From the NCBI GenBank assembly GCA_013420905.1, contig JAAXNY010000011.1:682001-746000 (forward strand): DNA of 64,000 nucleotides, read 5' to 3'. The notes under the pieces are model-generated. The model worked only from the letters and a program-made list of their open reading frames with translations. It made no database searches and was not told where the DNA came from. Source of the stretch: Collybia mongolica. Lineage: Eukaryota; Basidiomycota; Agaricomycetes; Agaricales; Clitocybaceae. The position numbers were made by a program, and so were the translations under genes. Shown one piece after another: positions 1 through 10,116 of the stretch; positions within the stretch are counted from its first letter, which is position 1, and each line of letters opens with the position of its first letter.

Positions 1-2641
1 CTTTGTATCAAAGAAAGACTCAGCAAAACTCCAACCAACTCAGGACTACAGAAGATTAAATGAAGGAACAGTAAAGAATGCATACCCTTTACCACTTGTA
101 GGGGAACTTCTTGACAAACTAAAAGGAGCCAAATATTTCACAAAACTGGATTTACGATGGGGATACAACAATGTCTGGATCAAAGAAGGTGATGAATGGA
201 AAGCAGCATTCAAAACTAACAGAGGATTATTCGAACCTCTTGTTATGTTTTTTGGCTTATGCAATTCACTGGCGACATTCCAGAACATAATGAACAATAT
301 CTATGCAATAGAAATTGATGAAGGATGGATCCTGATATACATGGATGTCATTTTAATTTCCTCTGACAGCATTGACAATCTATGACAAAAAACCATGAAA
401 GTCTTGGATAAATTAAAGGAAAATGATTTATACCTAAATCTGGACAAATGCGTATTCAAAGCCACAGAACTTGAATACCTTGGATTAGTTATCAGAGAAA
501 ATGAAATAGGCATGGAACCAACAAAGTTAGCAGGAATTGCAGATTGGCCAGCACTGACAACAGTGAAACAAGTCCAATCATTCCTCGGATTTGCAAACTT
601 TTACCAAAAATTCATTGGACACTACGCTGAACTTAGCAGACCATTAACAAATCTGACAAGAAAAGACATCGAATGGAAATGGACTCAAGAATGTCAAGAA
701 GCATTTGATGGATTGAAACAGAAATTTTTGAAATTGCCTGTCCTCATGATGCCAGACAAGAACAAACCATTCCACATCGAATCAGATGCTTCGAAATGGG
801 CCACAGGCATGGTACTACGACAACAAAATGACAACGGAGAATGGCATCCATGTGGATACATTTCACACTCATTTACAGAAACAGAAAGAAACTATGAAAT
901 CTACGACAGAGAACTATTAGGCATCATTCGAGCCTTGAAAACATGGAGACATTACCTCAAAGGATCACAATTCGCCACAGTGATTCTGTCAGATCACAAG
1001 AACCTGACATACTTCCAAACGGCACAAAAATTGAACCGACAACAAGCAGGATGGAGCTTGTTCCTGTCACAATTTGATCTGAAACTTGTACACACACCCA
1101 GAAAAAGAACGATACAGTCTGATGCTCTATCAAGAAGATCAGACTATGTCAGTACAGAAGACACAGACAACAAAGACCAGATCCTTTTACCAGATGACAT
1201 TTTTATCAAAATGATTGACATAGGTTTACAAGAAGACCTAAAAAGATCAGTTGAAGAAGATGAGTTGTTTGCAAAATCAATTGAAGCATTAAAAGAGACA
1301 GGGACACCACCAATCAAATCAAACCTGTCTGATTGGAAATTCAAAGACGGACTTCTGTTTTTCAAGAACAGATGTTATGTAGGACCAGACGCAAAGCTGC
1401 AATGAGAAATAGTGCAAAGATATCATGACACAAAACCAGGAGGACACCCAGGCCAATACAAAACACAAGAGTTAATCAGTCAAGAATATTGGTGGCCAGG
1501 AATGGGAGTATTCATAAAGAATTACGTTAATGGCTGCGCCACATGCCAACAAATGAAAGTCAACACACACCCAACAAGACCAGGGTTAATACCAATTGCA
1601 ACAAATGGAGAACCATGCCCTTTCTCATTTATCACAGCCGACTTTGTCACAGACCTCCCAGAAAATGATGGAAAAGACAGTCTCATGGTCGTGGTAGATT
1701 ATGGCCTTATGAAGGGGGTAATTTCTATCCCTTGCACCAAAACAATTGATGCTCTAGGAACAGCGAACCTTTACCTGGAACATGTCTACAAAAGATTTGG
1801 ATTACCCAACACCTTCTTATCTGATTGAGGCCCTCAATTTGCAGCAAAAGTCTTCAAAAAATTAGGAAAACTCCTTGGAATCAAGCTTGTAATGAGCATG
1901 GTGTATCACCCACAAACAGATGGAGAAACAGAACGATTAAATCAAGAGCTCGAAATCTATTTCCAAATGTTCTGCCAGAACAACCCAGCAATATGGAAGG
2001 ATCTTAACCCAATTGCAGAATTTGCACATAATCAAAGAACACACTCCACAATGAAAAGATCCCCATTCTTCCTTATGATGGGATACGAACCACAGGCAAT
2101 TCCAGCAGCATTCCAGAAGACAAATGTCCCAAGTGTGGAGCAATGGATGATCGAACTTAATAGAGCAAGAGAAGAAGCCATGGCAGCACACGACTTGGCA
2201 AGAAGAAAAGTTGCAGAAAGGACAACACGAGGTTTCACTCCATTCAAACAAGGAGAACACGTTTGGTTAGAAGGAACAAACCTTCAAATCCCCTATCCTT
2301 CAAGGAAATTAGCACCAAAATGAGAAGGACCCTTTGAAATCCAAGAAGTCCGCGGACCAGTAACATACAAACTGAAACTTCCATCACAATGGAAGATCCA
2401 CCCTGTGTTTCATGCTTCCCTTCTTACACCATACAAGGAAACCAATACTCACAGACCCAACTTCTTAGAACCCCCACCGGATCTTGTGAATCAAGAAGAA
2501 GGATACAAAGTAGAAGGGATTATCAATCACCAACGATGAGGCCAAGGCTTCCAATACCTCGTGAAATGGAAAGATTACTCATCCACACACAACACGTGGG
2601 AACCTGAAGATCATTTAAAAAGAGCTCAAACAATACTCTAA
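1..2641 (+). pseudogene. Ty3/gypsy pol polyprotein (RT, RNase H, integrase, chromodomain), stop-ridden
   Basis: Translation begins inside reverse transcriptase. The active-site box at about 340-354 reads YMDV instead of YMDD. RNase H follows (about 730-1110, with SDASKWATG and SDHKNL). The integrase has an HHCC zinc finger (about 1412-1560, ending CATCQQ). Its core keeps the first Asp (ITADFVTDLP), the second Asp just before a stop, and the Glu context HPQTDGETERLNQELE. A chromodomain ([20 protein letters not shown]) ends at the natural TAA at 2639-2641. In-frame TGA stops lie at 383, 1403, 1826, 2321 and 2537; apart from them the frame is continuous. At 1826 the family pattern D-R-G-P-Q-F predicts Arg, and copy B has Arg where copy A has the stop at 383. 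Confidence 0.92.
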
Positions 2642-2675
2642 TCCTATCAGAAGCTACATTGCCTCTAACAAACTA

Positions 2676-3731
2676 TTGTCTAACATCGCTCTCAACAAAT
2701 TCCAATCACCAACAAACATGTCTTCTTCCACCACTAACAACCTTTACATCACCACTGCCATTCCTCTCACCAACCCTCCCAACACTCCTATCATTAACAT
2801 CGCATCTCAAGAATGTCTTGAAATTGCAACAAAGATCATACGTCATCAGAGGTTCCTATCATGGTTCATGCACGAAGAACATCATGAACAAATGATTCAA
2901 ACATTCAATCAACCACCACATGATCAACTCATTAAACTAGTCGAAAAATACCTGGAAATCAGGGATATGTTATACAATCAAACTGCAGATATCAGTCGGG
3001 CTCTAGATCAAACTACCAAAGAACCAGTGGATACACAAGAATTTCAAATTCTAGAAGATCTAATTCCATTATTACAAGATGGAATTCGACTACCCACATC
3101 CACACCTTTGACACCCACAGAGTCAACCGAAAGAGTCGACACAGTTGATGAAGAAGTACAAACATCCCCTCCCAGAACACCCACACCTTTGACTCCAAAC
3201 TCTCCTATTTATCAACCAGAACCCCTTCCAATCCCGCCTTTTCGCGAATCATCTCCTTCACCATTGCAACATTCCACTCCTGATCCAGCAGACATGGTTC
3301 CGAACAAGGAAATATCTAAATATTTAAAAGGTCAAAAAGCCACTAAATCCGTCATCAAAAAGAAGAAAGCACCCAAACCCATCAAATATACAATGAACCC
3401 TCTCAACTACATTGGAAGTCGAGAAAAACCTATTGACCTCACTCAAATAGAACGAGCACTCATCTATAAAAACGTATTATGCTCTCAATGTCTCAACTTT
3501 GGACATTCATCAATAAACTGCGAAAAACAATATTGTCCAATATGTTTTCAACCAGCACCAGGACATTGTTGCGACCAATGCCCCGAAAGACCCATGACTA
3601 GAACGGCAGGGTATTATCAAAGCTGGCAACGAATTGGAGACAAATGAGAAGAAGTAGATGACAGGATTGACAATCCTTTCAATTACCCGGAAGCCATCGC
3701 AAACATGACAGGGGAGCCAATTGAGTATTAA
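2676..3731 (+). pseudogene. Extra ORF downstream of pol with a CCHC zinc knuckle
   Basis: This open frame of about 320 codons starts 35 bases after the pol stop and ends just before the purine tract and 3' LTR, the place an env-like gene would occupy. No signal peptide or transmembrane segment is visible, so an envelope protein is unlikely. The first half is polar and helical-looking. A Pro/Thr/Ser-rich linker and a Lys-rich patch follow. Near the C-terminus is a perfect C-x2-C-x4-H-x4-C knuckle (CSQCLNFGHSSINC), followed by a degenerate Cys/His cluster (CPICFQPAPGHCCDQC). One in-frame TGA at 3645 interrupts the last 28 codons before TAA at 3729-3731. The knuckle suggests a nucleic-acid-binding, Gag-like role; the actual function is unknown. 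Confidence 0.75.
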
Positions 3732-3764
3732 AGCTGGGATGCTTTAAAGATAGAGAGGGGGTAA

Positions 3765-4234
3765 TGTTACAAATTCCTTAACATGCCCCATTACTTCTTT
3801 TTCTTATGCACTACTGATTACCGGATACTTATCGACTCTTATCTTTCAAGACCCATATATGCATTCCCTTTCCCATGCTTATTCATCTTTTGTATTATGC
3901 TTACTCATTCTCACTTTAGCTTACTCATTCTTTTATCTATAACAAATAGCGTAAACCACGCTTATCGGACTCTTACATATATATAGGGATACTTTAGCTT
4001 AGTTAGTTCTTTAGCTTGACCTAGCTGAATCAACCTTATTCACCCACTCTGATCTCTTGACGCGAACTTGATCCTACTTGCCTTATGAAGGGAGTAGTGC
4101 ATCTTTGATTCAACGATCTGACTTTAGCCCTATTGAGGGAGTCATTGGATGTTAGACTTACGAAGTCAACAGTCTATAGTGAACGAATGATAAACCGGAT
4201 TGATCTAAAGGATAAGGCCTAAACAGCCATAACA
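3765..4234 (+). repeat. 3' LTR of Ty3 copy A
   Basis: It begins TGTTACA and ends ATAACA, the usual inverted TG...CA ends, and is preceded by a purine-rich tract. Length is 470 bp. A TATA-like stretch (ACATATATATAGG, near 3975-3987) is shared with the LTR of copy B and is a likely promoter. The second half matches the copy B LTR well; the first third is much more diverged. Confidence 0.9.
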
Positions 4235-4662
4235 GGTTGCTACCCGTGTGGGTATGGGTACGGGTCAACCTTGTCATACCTGTGGGAGTACCTGTGCTAT
4301 AGCCTAAGGAGGTAGAATGGATTCCAAACCTCTCAATTGCAAATCTACTTGATGTAATACCCCAATATGTAAAGTTTGCCATATAGATGGCCTTCCTTGT
4401 CCAAGAAATCTTGAAAACAAAAGTTTCTCATGTTTATTTTTTCATATGTTTTATGTTTTATGACATAAACCCCGGCCCATATAGCGGATTTGAGGCCCGT
4501 TCTGCTGAACTTTTTTTCCAAACATATAGGGGAGCTTCCGGGGGACTTGACACAGACGGGAAATTTGTTCTTCAGATCCGATGACAATCGATAATAATGA
4601 ATACTTCGACTTGAGTAGAGCCTGTTTATGGTACTCCGATGCAAAACGTTACTGTTCCCTAT
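4235..4662. other. Non-coding flank of the Ty3 copy A insertion, GGGTAC-rich start
   Basis: No gene is seen. The first ~70 bases contain repeated GGGTACGGG/ACCCGT words similar to those at 35030-35180, a composition common in hAT element ends. The remainder is ordinary AT-rich sequence. Confidence 0.4.
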
Positions 4663-5551
4663 TAGGGTCGTACAAAGTTGAACGCAGATTCGCAGATGCA
4701 GACGCTTTCCCGCATATGCACCGGATTATGTAAGAATTTTTCGAAGTCCGTTTTGTGACACAGTGTGACTATTGCTATTAGGATAGCGAGCCGCGAGCGC
4801 ATCGAAAGTTTACCCAGCGACACCCCCCACCGCCATCGCGGTTATTCCACACGGTCATTACGTATACATTCAACTCGTTATACACGAAATCTGCTCCCAA
4901 CTTGACTCTGGGACACGCCAATTAATACCCATCACCTTCGAATGGACGAGATTCTTCACCCCAGAATCTATTCAAAGGCTCCGAATACAAGTTCAAATTC
5001 GTGCTGAATTTATCCCTACAAATCATTGTCATACTTGTTTACAACCTATAAAGTCTTTTTAGGTGCTCAGGTCCTCATAGAATGACAAAAAAATATTTCG
5101 TGTGATCATCATAGTAAGGTAGGCTCGGGTGATATCCTTGCGAGTAGAGATTGGAGGGATAATCACATTGTACTGACTTGAATCCTGATTCCTGACTCGA
5201 CAGCGTGACACTCAGTAAAAAATAAAGTCAAATGTTAGTCGCGAGTTTTGACATCACCCAAATGTAATGGTCAAGAGCCAGCCCAAAGTAGTCAAAATCA
5301 TTCATTTCCTCCCAAATGGCCAAACCCACATTGAAAGTTGACAAAATCATAAGTTTGAATCACCATTTTTATTGACTCTTGTAAGGCTTTTCGTTGACTT
5401 TGTCATTACTGCTGAGTTTACACAGACTAAGCATGACTTTATTTTTTACTGAGCGTGACAGAGCGGAGTATAGATTTTCCCCTTACATAACGGTGCATAT
5501 GCGGGAAAGCGTCTGCGTCTGCGAATCTGTGTTCAACTTTGTACGTCCCTA
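4663..5551. mobile_element. Non-autonomous DNA element with ~70-bp terminal inverted repeats
   Basis: The left arm (4663-4732, starting TAGGGTCGTACAAAG) and the reverse complement of the right arm (5482-5551, starting TAGGGACGTACAAAG) match over about 70 bases with only a few differences. The interior has no credible ORF. TAGGG-type ends resemble hAT elements, but the 8 bases on either side (TTCCCTAT and TTGGTTGA) do not match, so the superfamily stays open. A second inverted repeat is nested inside. Confidence 0.75.
5211..5453. repeat. Nested inverted repeat (MITE-like) inside the 4663-5551 element
   Basis: CTCAGTAAAAAATAAAGTCA at 5211-5230 recurs as its exact reverse complement at 5434-5453, enclosing about 200 bp of AT-rich sequence without an ORF. 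The size and arm sequence fit a small miniature element inserted in the larger one, or an internal hairpin of it. Confidence 0.6.
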
Positions 5552-6330
5552 TTGGTTGACATAACTTTTTTCCCAAACGGCAAGGTTTCAGCCGGTCATC
5601 ATGAATCGATCCTCCCAGAATTATCCTTATCACTTTCTGTTCGTACAGTACTAAGGGTACCCAAATGTGCGACGTATGTAAGTAAATCACGGTAAGCCCT
5701 ATCTCGATTGACCAGCGATGCTGGGCACTTCATGTTTCATTTGAAGCGAGCCTTGAACAAGAGTCTTTCCGAACGTCCATATGAACGGCTAAGAGATACG
5801 ATCGGGCATTCCGGTAGAATGTCAAGTTGTACCATGGTGGTCTTGAGAGGGGAGGAAACTGTGCCTGTGGTAATGGACCCACAAGTGCTAAGATCTGCTG
5901 CAGCTGCTAAGTTACTCGTCTTTAAAGTGGTTCGTCATGGATTCGTCAAGAGTTGCGGAAGGCTTTGCGAGCGATGGGGCACCCTTTTGCAAAGCTTGTC
6001 GTAGCACTACATAATCCAAGGCGCAGCACTCGAGTGAAGTGTAGCGCTGTAATAGAATGCAGATCCCAGCATTGTTTACGCCTCGGGTTCGGGTCGACGA
6101 CACACCCCATATCTTAAGAAATGTATGAATACCAATAAGGGTATGTTCTAACAGTCATATCTCGGAAGTCGGATTCTCTTCACCTGGGACCCGAGAAAAC
6201 ATATTCCTAGCTCTTTGACTGCCAAGTGGGGCTGGCAAATATGAAGATCATTCAAATCATCCGATGAATGGTTAAAAAGGTATTCTATAGACAAAACTCG
6301 GTGCTAGCTTTGCTCTTCCCTTATCCACAC
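5552..6330. other. Intergenic, nothing recognised
   Basis: No conserved frame or RNA gene is visible. It ends at the 3' side of the complex III gene on the minus strand. Confidence 0.5.
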
Positions 6331-7825
6331 TCAAAGTCCTAGTTCATCGGCATATGGTAGGGCATGCACGTCTCCAACGACGACGTATGTTGGTTTGCCT
6401 TTCACAAGAGCGGCAGCAGCCTGAAGGGGAAACGATTAGGTTCGCTAAGGCGAGATGAGGATGGGCGACGAACCTTGGAGAACGCTGCGGCTGTGACCCC
6501 GTCAAACGCAGCCAGGGATTTATCGAGCGATGCGTCTGATCCTACCAAAACCTAAGATAAAGGGATCAGCACAATGAATGAAAGTCTCGAACACCAGGAC
6601 TAACGTTAGAGCCCAAGACGGACACCAGACCATCTCGGCTGTCAAGAGAGCTAGCAGCGTTGAATTTGGCCTTAGCGACTGCTGTTTTAAGTTCCTCGGC
6701 GGAAATGCCTGCGGATGCCTTCTTCAGCGCCTGGACGGCAACCTTACCCGCCTCCTTGACGCCAGTCACAGTCGTGCCTTGCACGAGGAGGCCTATTAGG
6801 GTTGCGTCAGAATAAGGCAGGTAGACTGATTGCACAGTCGTTCCCTGCGGGAGAGATGCAGCAATAGGTGATAGACCCTGCGACCATTTAACAGATGGCT
6901 GAGGGGAGAGATGAGCAGCTAGGGCCGCAAGCCCCGCGTTCGGGGCTCCTGTGACACCAAACCCAATGAACACGGTTTGGGGGCCTCCGTGAGCCTCAAT
7001 TCGGCTCTCTCCTCCAAAATATGAAGATGCTGACGAAGTAGTAGCAGCAGTGGTAGGTGCTGAGCTTAGGGATTTCTCGACTAGTTGGGCAAGGACAGAT
7101 TGATCAATGCCAGTACCGAGCACAGCAATGTTATCCTTGGCAAATGCGGACGCAGCAAAGGATTTGACGTCTTCAACTGTGAGGGAGTTGTGAGAGGGTG
7201 CGAAGAGTGAAGAGCCGAGCCCAGAGCGGAAGGCAAGTGCATGGGCAAGTTCGATCGCACGTGTGGCGGGGTCAGCATTAGCTGCAACAGCTTCTCCTTC
7301 AATGATTGGTGTGACATATTCTTCATACTCGTGTCGGGTGAATTTGGCGGATGTGATAAATGAGGAGAGGACGTCAACAAAAAATTGCCTAGTCCAGTTC
7401 GGTAAACTATTCGGACTTCAATGCTGCACATGAACTCGGAACTCACTCATCGCCACGAAGGAATTCAGCCGTCAGAGCGAGGTGCTCCCGCGTCAAGCTT
7501 GCAGACAATGCTCCTCCATAGAGTTCACTCTCGCGAACTGTTCCGAGGGCCGACCGTTTTGCGGTGCTCTGTTCCCTATGTTTTCTTGAACCCAGATTGC
7601 ACAAGTTTTAAGCCTGCTTACCTTAAAAGCAAAGTTTTTTAGGGCATTGGCTACGCCTGGTTTCGACTCGAACCTGCTGCCAGCCTTAACAAGGATGGTC
7701 ACAGCCGAAGTGGGCTGGTTATGGTCTACAGCTGCAACTTTGAGGCCTGCACTGTCAACAACAGTGGAAAAAGAGCGTCCCAAGCGCTGGACATTACGAA
7801 CGGTCGACGCCCTGGCTGCAAGCAT
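6331..7825 (-). CDS. QCR2: Ubiquinol-cytochrome c reductase core subunit 2, mitochondrial
   Basis: This is a structural core subunit of respiratory complex III, in the peptidase M16 (MPP-like) fold, on the matrix side of the inner mitochondrial membrane. Exons on the minus strand are 7825-7622, 7568-7447, 7388-6605, 6551-6474 and 6420-6331, giving 425 aa, the normal family length. The N-terminus (MLAARASTVRNVQRLGRSFST) is Arg/Ser-rich like a mitochondrial presequence. Family words are GSRFE, NALKNFAFK, KRSALGTVRESELYGG, SLTREH and TRHEYEEYV. The C-terminal part carries the M16 C-domain (LKKASAGISAEELKTAVAKAK). The HxxEH zinc site is absent, as expected for core 2. The acceptor at 7569 was chosen because it alone keeps the frame. 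The gene looks intact and ends in TGA. Confidence 0.93.
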
Positions 7826-8163
7826 CGAGAATTTTAAAGTAAGAAAGACAGCAAAAAGTCTAGTGGAGGTTGTGTTTTGTGTGCACGCGTTGATTTCGGA
7901 GTTGGCGTTTCTTCCCGGCTTTGTCCGGTCAACTGACCAATTCCCACTTTCGATATGTATTGCAAAACCCTCCTCGAAATGCCATTATCCGTTCCTGTAG
8001 CCTCAGGAAAACATAGTAAATACATCAACTATACGATGATACAGCTATGCGACAACACTTTATAATGAACGTAGATCTCTAGTAATATAATTTGGTAATT
8101 GGAAGTAATTCGATAGCAATAGGAAAGCGCGGGAAAGCAGAAGCAATGAAAACGAAAACAACT
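7826..8163. other. Intergenic, likely promoter of the complex III gene
   Basis: It separates the start of the minus-strand complex III gene from the end of the minus-strand methyltransferase gene. Nothing else is recognisable. Confidence 0.4.
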
Positions 8164-9448
8164 CTATATCCTCCTTGCATGAACGGTGTGGAGCCTACAA
8201 ACCATCCCACGGACAGTCTTCATCTCATGGACATAATCCCCCGTAATCTCGTTGACCTCCTCTTCCGTCCATCCTGCTTCATGTATTAGTGGCTTCACAG
8301 AATCTGCGTATCGTAGCAGGGAAGCCCGAAACGCCCTTCCAAGCATTTTCAACTCGTCATTTTCTTGCCACGGTCCTACAGGCATACTGAAGAACTCGGG
8401 AGAAATGTCTTCGAAGTAGCCAGAATTTATCAGATATGAAGGTATGTGAGAGGCCATTGGATGGATGTCTCGGCAGATCTCGAGCGCTCTTGCTAGGATT
8501 TCAAAAAATCGTTCGACTCCAGGGATGGGTGTGCGGGTAGTGACTAAAGGATGGAATGCTGGGTATCGACCCCATTCGTAGGAGATGAAAAGGCCGCCGG
8601 GACGCAAAACGCGTGCTATCTCTTGTAGGACGGCAGGATAATCATGGACCTAATTCGTTGGAGGGTTACATAGAATAAACGAAGGCATAATGGTGAATTT
8701 GGCTTACCGCCATAGATATGCTCCGTGCATGAACCAAGTCTATAGATCCATCCTCCCATCGGTATCGACCATTCACATCTTGAATCTCAAACTGAACGTT
8801 GGCAGGTGGATATCTTGTGGCGATAGGAACTATGCGAAGTGGGATGTCAGGCAAATCGACGTAGTAAAAAAGAATGATTCTATCGGACCGATGTCGAAGC
8901 CTCTGAAAGAGACATGCGGGAACTCCCTTGCCATGTCGATGACCCTGGAAGAACACCATCCGCTATCATTTGGCCGGTTTTTCACTTAGGCAGGACGAAC
9001 ATTCTTACCATTTCCCAGTTCCTGTGCAAAGGTCTAAGGCAATTTTCGGACGTTGGGGTTCTCGCGCCAGGATATCGGGCACTGGCCCAACATAATTTGC
9101 GCCAATCAGCCGGTTGAGGGCAACATGTGTGACATTAAGGCGCTGGAGAAAGGATTAGATTATGAGCTCCACGTATGCCACTGATAGGTAGAATATAAAG
9201 TTTACTTGTTGTTCCGGTGTGTCGGCGGGCAAGGGGTAAGGCGAAGACTCATCGGAATGAAATAGTCTACCGTCGCGTTCTAAAAAATATGTTGGAAAAT
9301 CATCTGCGGCGATTTCAACGAGTAGGGGTGTTGCGTCGGGTGCACCCATCGACGCGATGTTTGCCGGTGTCTGGTTCGCTACCAAACGGGCCTCATCGTC
9401 ACCGTCCGAACCATATCCCAGAGGATCAAGTAGGTTTTCTAAAGACAT
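8164..9448 (-). CDS. SAM-dependent methyltransferase (class I fold)
   Basis: Exons are 9448-9206, 9142-9009, 8944-8889, 8829-8708 and 8649-8164, giving 346 aa. The glycine-rich SAM-binding motif I reads ALDLCTGTGKW and is followed by VIDMAREFP and RGFDIVPIATRYPP. The acidic motif is DGSIDLVHARSISMA, and the post-motif is EIARVLRPGGLF, the usual order of the methyltransf_25/UbiE-like fold. The first ~80 residues are a fungal-type acidic extension with no known domain. The substrate cannot be told; such proteins occur widely in basidiomycetes, sometimes near secondary-metabolite genes. It is divergent from the polymerase gene at 10117. The frame is complete and no lesion is seen. Confidence 0.88.
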
Positions 9449-10116
9449 AAGGTAGAAATTGATCTAAAATTTTCTGGTGGTACAGAAGCGCGGTGTGTCT
9501 GAGTGGGGGGGATAAGCGTTGGAGAGGTACCCTTCGATGAATTCAATTATACAGTTTTTGACGAAGAGTAGCATCAGGTCCGGTTATTTTCGTGGGCTCC
9601 TATGTCAAACAAACTTAGCACGTGGAGCAGGCGGTGGCGGAAACCTACTTGGGGACCCTCCCACGAGTCTAAGCTGGGACTGCATGTCCGAAGCCGCTGG
9701 AGATAGATCTGAATCCATAATATGATATGGACCAAGGGAACGGCCGGACAAAACATAAATATTGTTGAGCTGCTGGTTCAAGCCTGTCCTTAACCTCGGA
9801 GATTCTGAATATACGGGTTACAGTATCAGAGAAAGGGTCTAGGCCATCCGTAGGCACTGTGCTTGTTGATTAATGTTGATTGCTAGAGATGCCACAGCTT
9901 CAGTGGGCTCGGGAATTTTAACGCGAATATTTTGGGCTGGTCACGTGACACGCGACACGGCATGACTCGCGCGTCGTCACGTTATTTTTGACTTGTTACA
10001 CTCGGCACCGAGAGTCGAGACTCAGATAAATGCTCAGGCTTTCAGTCTTGACTTCGATGTTGGACGCTTGAAATCCCCTACAGTAACGCGCAGTATAGGC
10101 TGATACACGGACTACA
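9449..10116. other. Divergent intergenic region between methyltransferase (-) and DNA polymerase (+)
   Basis: No ORF with family features is seen. It must hold both promoters. A CG-rich stretch with TCACGTGAC (E-box-like, near 9942) is the only notable word. Confidence 0.4.

Larger units (their letters stand above)
1..4234 (+). mobile_element. Ty3/gypsy LTR retrotransposon (chromovirus), copy A, 5' end outside window
   Basis: The order is reverse transcriptase, RNase H, zinc-finger integrase, chromodomain, an extra zinc-knuckle ORF, a purine-rich tract (about 3747-3764) and a 3' LTR. This is the chromovirus order, with an added ORF downstream of pol. The left part (LTR, gag, protease) lies before base 1. 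A second, independently decayed relative is copy B at 36844-40459. The two share the RT/RNase H region closely, but their LTRs are clearly diverged in the first ~150 bases, so they are separate old insertions. Several in-frame TGA codons make this copy non-autonomous. Confidence 0.93.

Noticed and set aside
2676..3731. Envelope-like gene in Ty3 copy A
   Set aside because: There is no signal peptide, transmembrane helix or cleavage site; a CCHC knuckle argues for a nucleic-acid-binding protein instead.
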